This document shows, piece after piece, positions 33,455 to 44,491 of a DNA stretch of 64,000 nt. Below the pieces are notes generated by a model. The model worked only from the letters and a program-made list of their open reading frames with translations. It had not been told where the DNA came from and did no database searches. A program made the position numbers and the translations under genes. Source of the DNA: Linanthus parryae (lineage: Eukaryota > Streptophyta > Magnoliopsida > Ericales > Polemoniaceae). How positions within the stretch are numbered: position 1 is the first letter of the stretch; each line of letters opens with the position of its first letter. Location of the stretch: positions 137,511,927 through 137,575,926 of the forward strand of contig JALGPY010000002.1 of the NCBI GenBank assembly GCA_023055425.1, given 5' to 3'.

Positions 33455-34290
33455 ATGCTTTTGGATTTTGATCTATTGGATGAAGATTGATTTCATGAAG
33501 TTGTTAATGAGTGTAGTCTATTGACACGACTATGTTAGGAATCGATATTCATGAACTTAGGGTTTATTCTTAGATTGAAATCTTGCTTAATGTTAATTTT
33601 TATTCTAGTTATTGTTTATATGTTGTGCTTAATCCTTGGCAAGAACAGAGTGATCAACCAGACTTGTTACTTAGCTAGCGAGTGCGTGAGAGCGACTTAG
33701 ACCTAGCTATGATGAGATATGAACAAGAATCCTTAATCACGAAGAGTGAGAAGAGAAGTGTGTAAATTTGGCCTTAGTGGGTAGATTCGGTAGGAGATAG
33801 TGAGGTGTTCGTGTGGTGGTGGTCTGAGAGGACATCATTACGTGCACTGTCGTTAGCCTACTAGAACGAACAGGTAGATGTAGGTGGACCGACATGACAC
33901 CAAGTAAACCGTAACATAGAACGACATGAGACCGAGAGGAGATTGTCAGTACTGTTACCCGGCTTAACTAGAATAGGATTAACGTGTTACTTTGCTATTC
34001 CGGAAATCGTCTACAGCCCTAGGTGATCTAGAGATTGCCTAGTTTCTCCATATTTGTTTAATAAAATAAAAAATACAAAAATATTAGTTTAGTTGTTATT
34101 TAATTTCAGTCACTTGTTTGTGGGTGACGCCTTAGTTAATCACAATTCTTCCTCCTGTTACACTACTCTAAGTTAATAACTAATTAAATAGTCTCAAGCT
34201 TGTCCTCGTGGGATCGATAACTCGGGGTTGAAATATTACCCTATATTACTTGAACCGTGCACTTGCGGTAACACGAAAGAAAGCGTGTCA
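33455..34290 (+). repeat. Athila-2 5' LTR, partial
   Basis: Matches 39547-40383 nearly base for base and ends GCGTGTCA, like the Athila-1 LTR end. Confidence 0.9.
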
Positions 34291-34296
34291 AGTTTT

Positions 34297-34314
34297 TGGC
34301 ACCGTTGCCGGGGA
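34297..34314 (+). other. Athila-2 PBS, tRNA-Asp type
   Basis: TGGCACCGTTGCCGGGGA differs at one position from the Athila-1 PBS and is 6 nt from the LTR. Confidence 0.85.
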
Positions 34315-34446
34315 CAGCGGTAGATTATTTAGTTAGGAGTTAGTTTAGAGTACTTTTATTTTAGTTTGTTTTATTTTTTTTATCTCTGTGCTTCACGGGT
34401 TTCTTGTGAATTTGTATTTGCAGGAACGCAGGAAGCAGGAGACGTA

Positions 34447-35432
34447 ATGAGCATGTGGAGCGACGAGGATTATGTGGGGATATCTGATTACCCCTAGTGA
34501 TGTGCTAAATGCAGAGTTTGGAACAATGATGAAACATGCTCAATGATTTGGTGCTACAAATGCATGGAGGATCATAAGTATGAAGACGCATGCATATTCG
34601 ATCCACCACAGCTTCATCAACATCAAGAGGACTCATCAGCAAGCATGGAAGACTTGCACAATATTATGGGGGAGATCCAAGCGCGCATCACAAGGATGTC
34701 CCTCATTACAGATGAGCCACAAGAAGAGCGTCTGCCACATGCCATTGAGCCCTTAATTGAGTCTCTATGGACACCATCACAAGATGGTTTGGATGAACCT
34801 CATTGGCTACCAGCTGTCCTAGAGATGCAAAGGACACTGATGGCTAGGATGGAGAAAGAACGGGAATCCGCATCCCAAGCTGCAGTCGTGGAAGAAGAGA
34901 TACATGAGCCGAGCAAAGAATGTAGTGTCCATGAACCATTGGTGGACTCAGCCATTTATGAGGACTCAGACTCTGATTCAGACTGGGGTGGAGTTGTGTG
35001 TCCAACAATAGAGGAGGCGATGCTGCTACAAGGAAATCTCAAATTATCTTACAGCCTTGGCATGATTGGGATGACACATACATTGAGAGCTTGTGGAGTG
35101 CTGATGATGAAGCTGATGAAACACTTGTGATTGTTGTTATTGAGGATTTGGAAATCAGCAAGTGTGGGGGTATAGATGAGATGCATGTGTCTAATGAAGA
35201 TCATTTGGCACCGAAGGAGTACCACTGGGATGATTTCTTGGAGAGAGGTTCATTTGAGTCTAGTGATACTCTATAGAAGTTGATCAAGAAGAAAAAGTGC
35301 AAGATGAAAGAGTTTAACTTCATAAGCTTTCCACCATGTCCAAAGTGCTTGTGTGCTCGAGAGAAAAAGCTTATCAAGAAAAGACGGTGGAAGAAGAAGA
35401 AGTGGAGAGTTAAGAATCCTTCACTATCCTAG
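34447..35432 (+). pseudogene. Athila-2 single ORF, Cys-rich and acidic (broken)
   Basis: From the ATG at 34447 (MSMWSDEDYVGISDYP) about 330 codons run to a stop at 35430-35432, broken by TAG-TGA after residue 16, a frameshift near 35030-35060 and a TAG at 35274-35276. Near the N-terminus paired cysteines (CAKC, x8, C, x5, CYKC, x9, C) suggest a zinc-binding fold. The middle is acidic (DSDSDSDWGG, SADDEADE). The C-terminus has CPKC followed by a strongly basic KKRRWKKKKWRVK. I do not recognise the family. It sits exactly where gag-pol would be, immediately before the post-pol block. A Gag-like or nucleic-acid-binding role is possible but unproven. Confidence 0.55.
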
Positions 35433-35436
35433 ACGG

Positions 35437-35495
35437 TTGAGGTAACCGGGTCGGGCCGTCGACCTTAAATTACAAGCGCTTCTTGGGTGGCAAGC
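35437..35495 (+). promoter_or_regulatory. conserved post-pol block in Athila-2
   Basis: GAGGTAACCGGGTCGGG, GTCGACCTTAAATTACAA, then GCGCTTCTTGGGTGGCAA: near-identical to the Athila-1 block at 9151-9216 although the upstream coding sequence is unrelated. Confidence 0.75.
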
Positions 35496-36014
35496 CAATG
35501 TAGAGTAGGATATTTGTTATTTCATTTTTGTATTTAGTTCTCCATATTTGATTTTGAGGGGTGAGAGGGAGATTTTTTAATATTTTCAATGAGTGTACAG
35601 GACACAGGTACCGAAGAACTCTCCGGATTCCCATTCTTGATGCATGTGCACGATTTCGCACGCAAAACGAGGAACAAATAGCTAATCGGGGCATTGATCA
35701 TGATAAATAAGCAACTCGAGTTCGAGGAGTAGCAAATTAGTCATGAGGATCATGGTAGCGAGTTGGAGTATCGGGGTTGCACGCATCGGAATCCGGAGTG
35801 ACAATAGAGTTCAAGAACTCTGGAGGCGAGATTCTTTGAACAAGAGAGATAAATTGAGAAGAAATGGAAAATTTTTTGGTTTGGGAATTTTCTAGTCAAA
35901 AATATATTCCTCTTCGAATATGGAGTCCATCGGTGAAAGAATCGCGCAAAACCGATGTCGGATGAAGAAGATAGAGCAAAAACAAGTTGGAGAGTTCCAG
36001 GCATTTTGGGCACC
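35496..36014 (+). other. Athila-2 noncoding region with CCCNTTCTTGATGC box
   Basis: No credible ORF. At 35618-35675 the sequence TCCGGATTCCC, TTCTTGATGC and CGCAAAACGAGGA matches the minus strand of Athila-1 around 8960-9020. Confidence 0.5.
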
Positions 36015-36173
36015 ATTTCGGGCCAAAATGGAGGCCGAAATGCCCCTATTTCGGCCAGAAATGAAAAGGGCATTCTGATTCAAAATTTCCCAGTGATTTC
36101 AGTCTCTATTTCGGGCCGAAATCGAGCTGATTTCGGGCGCCATTTCGGGCCGAAATGGGGGCCGAAATGGCCC
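36015..36173. repeat. Athila-2 palindrome cluster, ATTTCGGSCNGAAAT
   Basis: Copies or near copies of ATTTCGGGCCGAAAT start at 36015, 36048, 36108, 36130 (half site) and 36142, plus half sites GGCCGAAAT at 36033 and 36160. GGCCGAAAT and ATTTCGGCC at 36033-36056 form a 9-bp stem with a 6-nt loop. Spacings are 33, 60, 22 and 12 bp, so phasing is only partial. It lies between the post-pol block and the AGGA hairpin, as does the array of Athila-1. Confidence 0.85.
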
Positions 36174-36795
36174 GGACAGCTCACTTTTTGGGGGTATTTT
36201 TGATACTTTTGGGGGGTTATTTTGACATTTTGGAGGATTTATAAAGCCAAGAACCAACTAACAAGTCCCCTAACACCCCAATTTGGATCAAACACTCCTT
36301 GTCTTCATCTTCTTCCTCTCCAAACCCTCAAGAACACCAACACACCCCAAACCCAAAACGCATCCAAATCGCGAAGTTTTTGAGATAGTGAGCGGATTAA
36401 CTCTTGAGCTTTTGAGATAGTGAGCGGATTGAGTGTGGGGGAATTCAAAGAGGAATATCTCCAAGAACTTAAATCTTCCGATTCGTTGCTTTGGAGGGGG
36501 ATTCGGCCAAAGCTCAAAGAGGAACTTAAGACGGGGACACCGGGGAGCTTAAGGAGGTACTCATGCCTTCACTAGCTCGTGTTTCCGAAATATTTGGTAC
36601 AATTTTCTCTCTCTAGACTTTAATTCTTGCTTAGGCACTCTTAGGTCTTAATTTCTTGAAAAATTTTACTTGCTCATACTTGGATTATTGGATACTTGTT
36701 TAGCTCACTTCGACTAGACCTCACGTGCACTCACTCCGACTACACCCACCGGCCCTACACTTGAGCACCCGAGTCCTCTTTATTTTACCTTATAT
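36174..36795 (+). other. Athila-2 noncoding stretch
   Basis: Mixed sequence with a tandem 29-bp repeat (TTTTGAGATAGTGAGCGGATT at about 36376 and 36411). No ORF matching the env-position protein of Athila-1 was found. Confidence 0.5.
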
Positions 36796-36835
36796 TTCGT
36801 TGAGGACAACGAAGTGCTTAAGTGTGGGGGAGTTT
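36796..36835 (+). promoter_or_regulatory. AGGA-loop hairpin and internal polypurine-like tract (Athila-2)
   Basis: TTCGTTG-AGGA-CAACGAA (7-bp stem, 36796-36813) is followed by AAGTGTGGGGGAGTTT (36820-36835), almost the same as the true tract at 38713. Confidence 0.65.
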
Positions 36836-38712
36836 TTAGCTATCCGCTAGTTAGCCATTGCATAGCCTTGTTACATGTAGTTTAGAAAGTCGCGGTTTCA
36901 TGTAGATGTCGATCGGTTAGTTTTGCATGTGCACGTTTATTTTATGCATTGTATATTATTTTTGAACTTTTATTTATTGAGTCCACCTACCATACTTTGT
37001 TGGTTAGTCGAGTTGGCCAGTTACACATAATGTCGGAAAAAAAATATTAAGAAAATCACTAAAAATTGATTTTTTTTGAGAAAGGGCAATTGAAGAGAGT
37101 AAGCGTGGAGAGGGCTCAATGATAGTATTACCTAGGTAGTATGAAAATATGAGGTGAGGTAGACACGCGAGAATATGGAGTAGGAAGGCTATAGGGACAA
37201 TGCACTCGAGAATTGTGAGTAGCTGTCTTTCAAACTAGTTATCCTACTAGCGCTACAACACCGTCACTTAGGTAGTCGTCAACCCTCCTTGTAGTGGCAA
37301 TGGAACAGCTGTGCGAGTGATTTTTATGGGGACCTCACGTCTTGTCTCCATTGCCTAGGTCCACTAGTTACCCCAATTTGATCCATTTACCCCTTTTATT
37401 CACAGCCTCAAGCCTAGGAAGCCGTTCCTTGTGACTTTCATCACTAGTTAGAATGGTCCCTTCCTATGCGTCATGATAGAGGGAGTTGAGTTAGGGAGGT
37501 TCGATGAGGGTGAGTAGATTTAATACATCTTGAGTGGACATTCTTACATGTCATCTGTTGAGGGGATGTGAGGGTGAGTTTGAGACGGCAGCACACTTCG
37601 GTGTGGCGGTGAGTCGTGTCATTACACCACGACCACATGTGGAGTGCCGTAGTGCGTGACATTCTTTCCGCACGTCATGGGGTGGGGGTTGGTTGATCTT
37701 ATAGGAGGACGTGCTTGCACTTCGTTTATATTTTCTACATCTTAGGTGATGAGGAGGATTGGTTGGAATTAGCACGTTTACACATTGACTACCGGGTTCG
37801 AGATATGCTTTACATCGAGTGTGGGGGTGTCGACACATATTTGACTATATTAGCTGATTTGACACATTCCATCCCCACGTTATCTATATTTATTTGATCT
37901 CCTTGGATATTGTATCATCATTGGTGGCTCCATGTGCTTATTGAGAATGAAATTGAAAAAAAAAAAAAAAAAAAAAAACAGAAAGTTGAAAGTAAAATGG
38001 AATAGGGAGCCGGAAATTGAACTTCATGAAGACCAAGGATATTAGCTATGAGTTTTGATCACTTCTTCACATTTGTGGCCGCGAGAACGGCGTTGCACCA
38101 GGATTGAGGGAATGAGGGCCGGAGTAGTGAGATTCAGTGGGGTTCCTTGGATTTTGGTGAGGGAGTGTGAGAATCGGGTTTTGTGAGTTGTATCATGACG
38201 TCTAGGACTGCGCTTCTAAATATCCTATCCTACCCGTCCTAAAGCCGTTAACAATTGAAACCCGTGGATAAGTAGCTCGGATGGTAAGTGCTAGGGATAA
38301 GTTTGATGAGTGTGCGGAAGCAACTTATTTTGTGTTCGTGCCCGTTCTGTCTGACAAAACTGGCCGCAAGTTATACCGATCACCAAAGTTATATAATCTT
38401 CTAGGGGATGTGAGATTCTTATGACATGCCAGTTTGTTCTTTGAGATTGCCCAATCTCTACTAAAAATAAAAAAATAAAAAAATAAAAAAATTGTTCTTT
38501 ATTTCCTTGCATTGTACATACTTGAGTTGCATTGTACATATCATGCAGTTGCATAGTCGTGTCTTTGTGTATTAAGTCGTGATTCGTGTTGGCTAGCGGA
38601 AAGTTAAGTATGCAAAGTGGTGGGGTATGCATTAGTTTGGTTGTGGTATGTATGCAATGTCTTAAGTGTGGGAGGTTTGTGCTTCATTGTTGCTCGGGAC
38701 GAGCAAGAGAGT
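36836..38712 (+). other. Athila-2 3' noncoding region
   Basis: Collinear blocks are shared with the minus strand of Athila-1 (3433-5304). Further GTGTGGGGG runs lie at about 37819 and 38648. A 23-base A-run is at 37956-37978. No credible ORF. Confidence 0.65.
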
Positions 38713-38727
38713 AAATGTGGGGGAGTT
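38713..38727 (+). other. Athila-2 polypurine tract
   Basis: AAATGTGGGGGAGTT directly before the 3' LTR TGATAGCACC. Confidence 0.85.
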
Positions 38728-40383
38728 TGATAGCACCTTTTAGGGGCTATAATTCTTTAGCATTTACCACATGATAATATGTATTTGGAGAGTGTTTTGA
38801 GGCCAATGTTAGAGATTATAGGTCGTTTTATCACTTGTTGCTACCATGTGCTATATTGTTAGTCCGGGCGTTTTTTCATGCATATTTTATTGTTACTTGT
38901 CAAATACAATCGCTTGGTATGTTTTTTCATGTATTTTTGGCAGGGACGGATGCTAATCGGTTGATAGGAGGCATGGAACGAACTTCGGAAACAAAGGGAG
39001 CTCAAGTGGAATGAAGAGAAGCCGAATTGGAGGAGCTTGGATAACCAGTCTGCACTATTTTGTTCATATCCGGAGTTCTAAAACTCATTTTGGGGTGATA
39101 CTAGTGCCATATGAAATTAGACTCAGAGAGCTTTCCAACGATAGGTCACGGAGCTAAATCCGAGTTCGGACGAAAAAGATATGGCCTATTGAAGTCAGGA
39201 GCAGATTTCAGGGGGTTTTTGTGCAATTACTGAAGACTTCTGTGGGTTATGATTGAAGAACGACCTAGGGACGAGAAAAATCATAATTCACGCCTATTGA
39301 GAGCCACGATCAAGGACGAGAGCAAGGAGACTCCATTGGGAGCAACCTCAAGCAAGGAGAAGAGCCCGGATCGCGCCAATCTTCCCGATTTCTAGTGCTT
39401 GATCTCTTCTTCTCTCTTTTAATCACTTGTATGGAGAAACTTTGTTTTGTTGCTAAGATTATTAGTAACTAGACGTTTTGCTAGGATTCTCTAGAAAGCC
39501 TAGGGTTTATGTAGACAATATGTTTTCCGTATTTTAGACTTGTCTGATGCTTTTGGATTTTGATCTATTGGATGAAGTTTGATTTCATGAAGTTGTTAAT
39601 GAGTGTAGTCTATTGACACGACTATGTTAGGAATTGATATTCATGAACTTAGGTTTAATTCTTAGATCGTAATATTGCTTAATGTTAATTTTTATTCTAG
39701 TTATTGTTCATATGCTGTGCTTAATCCTTGGCCAGAACGGAGTGATCAACCAGACTTGTTACTTAGCTAGCGAGTGCGTGAGAGCGACTTAGACCTAGCT
39801 ATGATGAGATATGAACAAGAATCCTAAATCACGGAGACTGAGAAGAGAAGTGTGTAGGATTGGCCTTAGTGGGTAGATTCGGTAGGAGATAGTGAGGTGT
39901 TCGTGTGGTGGTGGTCTGAGAGGACATCATTCTGTGCACTGTCGTTAGCCTACTAGAACGGACCGGTAGATGTAGGTGGACCGACAGGACACCAAGTAAA
40001 CCGTAACGTAGAACGACATGATACCGAGAGGAGATTGTCAATACTATTACCTGGCTTAACCAGAATAGGATTAACGTGTTACTTTGCTATTCCGGAAATC
40101 GTCTACAGCCCTAGGTGATCTAGAGATTGCCTAGTTTCTCCATATTTGTTTAATAAAATAAAAAAATACAAAAAGATTAGTTTAGTTGTTATTTAATTTC
40201 AGTCACTTGTTTGTGGGTGACGCCTTAGTTAATCACAATTCTTCCTCCTATTACAGTACTCTAAGTTAATAACTAATTAAATAGTCTCAAGCTTGTCCTC
40301 GTGGGATCGATAACTCAAGGTTGAAATATTACCCTATATTACTTGAACCGTGCACTTGCGGTAACACGTAAGAAAGCGTGTCA
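38728..40383 (+). repeat. Athila-2 3' LTR
   Basis: 1,656 bp, TGATAGCACC...GCGTGTCA, complete. It lacks the palindromes of the internal cluster and those of Athila-1. Confidence 0.9.
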
Positions 40384-41387
40384 GCGCCTACGGCCAATGC
40401 AGCAACCTTTGCTCCATTCCCAACACGCAGGTCTATCTCCCCTTTAGCCAATGTTCTACTTCTCTTTAGATCCTGTACATTTCGCGACAAATGTGAGATC
40501 CACATCTAGTATCCAATACCCATGATGTAGAGACAGTTAAATTGACATCTACAAAAAAATACCTGGTGGTGGTGGAATCACTATTCCAAGCCTCTTTTCC
40601 TCCAGATATTTTGACAGTTCCTCCTCTAGTGTCCAGGCTGACTGCAGTAGTGACACTCACCTTTAGTCACACCTTTGGCAATGCTACCAACAGTCTTAAG
40701 GGAAGGTTCCTTGGTATTGGCAACTGCTTTGCCTTTGCCCTTTCCTTTCTACACCATCATAACGGCCTTGCCTTTACCCTTGTTGATGCTTTGTTCAGCT
40801 GTGCTCAACATTTTGAGTAAATATGGAAGTGGTTTCGCGATCTCGTTCATGTTATAGTTCATGATGAACTTTCCATAACTCTCAGGCAACGATTGTAGCA
40901 CGAGATCGATGGCCAACTCTTGGCCGACCGGGAACCCTAGTTGCGTGAGATTCTCCAAGTACCCGATCATACAGAGTACATGATGTCCCACAGGGTTTCT
41001 TTCAGCCAAATGACATTTTAACAATTCCTTTGAAACTTCACATCTCTCAACCCTTGCCTGCTCTTGGAAGAGTTTCTTCAAGTGTTCGATCATATCGACT
41101 GCATTCATGTTCTCATGTTGCTTCTGAAGCTCAGAGGTCATGGTGCAAAGCATGAGGCAGGCCGCATGATTAGCTTCGTCAACACGCTTCTGATACGCCT
41201 TTAGGGCTGCAGGAGTATTGTTTTCTGGACCTGCCGGAACTTGCTCCTCTAAAGCCTACAGTTTCTTTTCCTGCTTGAGAACAATTCTCAAGTTTCTGTA
41301 CCAGTCGAGAAAGTTGGTTCCAGAAAGCTTATCCTTCTCAAGGACAGAGCGTAGGGAATGTTGTGAACTGGATGAGTTGTTTTCCAT
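40384..41387 (-). pseudogene. Copia-B gag and start of protease
   Basis: ATG at 41387 (MENNSSSSQ). The gag frame contains the NFLDWYRNLRIVLKQEKK motif, a stop soon after it (near 41257), then a long open piece (41153-40749) to a stop at KAVMMV; the CHYCSQPGHWRRNC knuckle and the start of the protease (DTRCGSHIC, so DTG has become DTR) follow in other frames. It carries at least two stops and two frameshifts. The cut is at 40384. Confidence 0.88.
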
Positions 41388-43020
41388 TTGGAATTCTACA
41401 AAAGGAAAATACGCAAGTTTTAGTATTTGTGAACTTTTGACTATAGTTAATAATGGCTAGATTATTAAACATAGCTATCACTATTTTTCTACGGATTAAT
41501 AACCCTCAAGATATTAATGCGGAAAATCTCATTATATTTTCTAGTGGGCCAAGATCCATGTTTCATCTCCTTATTTGAGCTTGCTTTGGCAAGTCACCCA
41601 AAAGTTTGAGTACTTTAGGTAGGAACAATTCCAATTGCATCCCATGCAACTCTTGGTTCAATTGGGCAAATAACTCCTTATTTATTCATCATTTTGGATA
41701 ATCCCAATTGCTTGCCTCTAGGCTTTGATCATATTAATAACCCGGTTGTTTCCAACCTCTTATTTAAACAATTGAACAATACTTTCTTGTGCTATCGCAC
41801 CACATCATTCTGAACCAAGTCGCCTTGCTTTGGCATGCACGAACTTGATAAATCATGATGATGATGATTGTTTAAATAGCGAGAAGGCAAAACACAATAT
41901 TTGAATTTTGAGGGATTTTAAAATTCAAATTTAATTGTTTTGTTGATCCATATCAACTGATCTATATACTTTGAGTTTGGGCACAACTCCATATAATAGA
42001 TCCGGGTTGTTAATTATCTTATTATCCTAATTGAATGCATCATCCATACACTAATCACAAACTAATAAGACAGAAAAATAAACAATCACAAAATAAATAA
42101 AATATGATGTTGATATGGCCTTTCTAGACTAAGATATTCCCAAGCCAATGGGAATATCTATGAACCCTAAATAGCAAAAACATCTCCATGCGACTCCATC
42201 TTTTGGTCCATCATTCATAGTCTTGTGGAATGCTCCATGCTCCATCTTTTGTGGCTTCTTTGGCTTTGGGCTTCTTTTCTCCAATCTTGGCTAACAATCT
42301 ATTCTATCTAGTACTAGCTAACAACTATACTAAATAAAATAAATCTCACAAATTGAGAAAAAAAATTGGCTCACATGCCGTAAACCTAATTAACTATTAC
42401 ATTAAATTGATCGGCTCGCAGGCCGTAAACCAAACCACAAAATAAACAATCACACCAAACCACATCCTAAGGCCGTAGCCAACAGCGATTTGCACATAAA
42501 CAGTTAAAATCCAATTTCAATGCGCTTCATCAATTTTTAATTGATTTTAGGATTACTAGGGTCAAAACGGTCCAAGGGGCCCACCAATACATGGCCGAAC
42601 CTCCTTGGAGCCGCCTCGGGGCGAGCCTAGGCTGGCCAGCCCAACCCGTGAGGGTGGCCGACCGCCTAGGACTTTGGCCTAGGTGGCTTGGGCGGCAAGG
42701 AAGGTGAGGGGCGGTCCCTAGGGCCAAATCTCCTTGGGTTGTTTTCAAAACAACTCCTTCCTTGTTGCCCAAGGCCAAAACTTTTCCAAACTTGAAACTA
42801 GTTTCCAAATTTGTGCCCAAACCCTAGATCAAATATCCTAAAATTTCTCAAACTCACTAATCCATGCATCCAATGCATAAACTAGATCTTGTTTGGTTGA
42901 ATCACATTCAACATGCATCTTTATGCTTAGTTTGTCCGTTTTAACGCAATAATCTAACAATTATGGGTGTAAAGGACATAAAACGTAACACATAAACCAT
43001 GTATATGTTCTACGACCTGT
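41388..43020 (-). other. Copia-B untranslated leader
   Basis: Homologous to the Copia-A leader (29990-31662). No credible ORF; the frame at 42530-42820 is GC-rich chance opening. Confidence 0.7.
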
Positions 43021-43033
43021 GGCTCTGATACCA
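43021..43033 (-). other. Copia-B PBS for tRNA-iMet
   Basis: TGGTATCAGAGCC on the minus strand, intact. Confidence 0.9.
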
Positions 43034-43034
43034 C

Positions 43035-44443
43035 TTTAGGGATTTTGATCATGGATACGCAGCGAAGAAAGAATTATCCATTCAAGACCCTCCAAGGATC
43101 ACAGGAAGAGAATCATAATGATGTTAAAGGAAGAAACAAGTAACACACCTTAGAGATCTCCTGTGATGACTTGTAACATGAATTGTGTCACGTCTCTACG
43201 GTTGATCCACGCCTAGGGTTGATGTCTAAATATTCCTACTCCTTTTTGCTAGCCTTGTCCAGAGGAATAGGAATAATAAATCACGCAAGGAGGATCAAAG
43301 AAGAGGCTCGACCTCTCTTTGATGGCCGACGGGTAGGGGGCGGACGGCTAGGGGCGGTCGGCCTCTAGTTGTCTTTCTCTCTCTCCTTTGTTTCTCTCCA
43401 ACACAACTTATGTTATGAGAATTAGTGTGGTAAGGAAGCTAGGAGTATCCTTTATATAGCCCAACAACTCCTTGTCAACTACCTAAAGGCCCTTCCTAAT
43501 CCTCATGAGTTCGGATTAGTCTCTTCCTTGCATATTAGTCCTACTAAGTTTGCAAGGTGTTGCAAAGTGATCATTCTAATTAATTAATCATATTAATTAA
43601 TTCCCAAATCTATTTCAACCCTATTGGGCGTGTGAGCCCACTGGTTCTATCTAGTTGGTAGCAACAATTTGCTAATGTGGAGCGGTCTCTAGCAAGACAT
43701 CCATTCTAGCCAAATAATAGTATAGTCATCCGACAAACCTTGTACAAGTAATTGTCTCATCCCTTTGTCTCTATATCCGGATTGGACACGAGACATACAA
43801 GTCATACTGTTATATCCAATCCATAGTTTCTTGATACTGGGAATAGCCTTATTCGTGCAAATAACATCAATAGCCCATATTGATTTATTTGAGTCTGGAC
43901 AGACATTCCATAAGCACTATCCCTCGAATGGCCTAGGATATTTGCTCGCGTTATGTGGGAGGGACAAATTCTATCTACGTCTACTACGATTTCTAAGCTT
44001 GCTTCGTATTCTATCCGGTACGCGCTTTTTTAGCTACACAGTCACAGTGTAGCGTTTGACGCTACCAAAATCACAATAATCCACAACTCTGGTGACTTCA
44101 AGTCTAAGGATGACAATACCGTAGTCATTACGAGAAGCGCTTGTGACTCAACATAACATGTATGTAGCCTTCTCGGAGATGGGTCAATCCAGTATGCCAT
44201 TACCCCTAATGCATACCCATGTGTTGGATCATGATATCTCCATATCAATCCAACCCCATACTAGTCTATAGATGATTGTCCCATTTAATCATTATAATGT
44301 ACTAGGGATATTTAAGATAAACAACACATTTGTAAATCTAAGGACTTCATTATATTAAATATCCAATAAATAATACAATGAATATTCTAGCCAAAAATAA
44401 GTTCATACTAAACTAGATTGCCTCTAAGGCATCTATTCCAACA
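43035..44443 (-). repeat. Copia-B 5' LTR
   Basis: 1,409 bp. The final CA (coding orientation) has become AA at 43035-43036. TATA-like box at 43449-43459. Confidence 0.9.
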
Positions 44444-44491
44444 TACTGATCTACAAAGAATTCTTTAAGAAGATAGTCTTCAGCTGACTGC

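Larger units (their letters stand above)
33455..40383 (+). mobile_element. non-autonomous Athila relative (Athila-2), 5'-truncated
   Basis: LTR pair (836 bp partial 5' LTR; 1,656 bp 3' LTR) with a tRNA-Asp-type PBS, one short broken ORF, the post-pol block, a palindrome cluster, the AGGA hairpin with purine tract, a long 3' region and a polypurine tract. Noncoding blocks match Athila-1 in the same order, yet no protease, RT or integrase sequence is present. It would depend on an autonomous Athila for movement. The first ~820 bp of the 5' LTR are missing, so no TSD can be read. Confidence 0.8.
40384..44443 (-). mobile_element. Angela/BARE-type copia, 5' half only (Copia-B)
   Basis: The 5' LTR, PBS, leader, gag and start of protease are present; everything from mid-protease onward is gone, cut at the Athila-2 3' LTR end. 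The element is clearly diverged from Copia-A in LTR and leader. Confidence 0.9.

Noticed and set aside
37471..37838. His/Thr-rich frames on the minus strand
   Set aside because: Antisense to a noncoding block conserved with Athila-1 as nucleotide sequence; no frame conservation.
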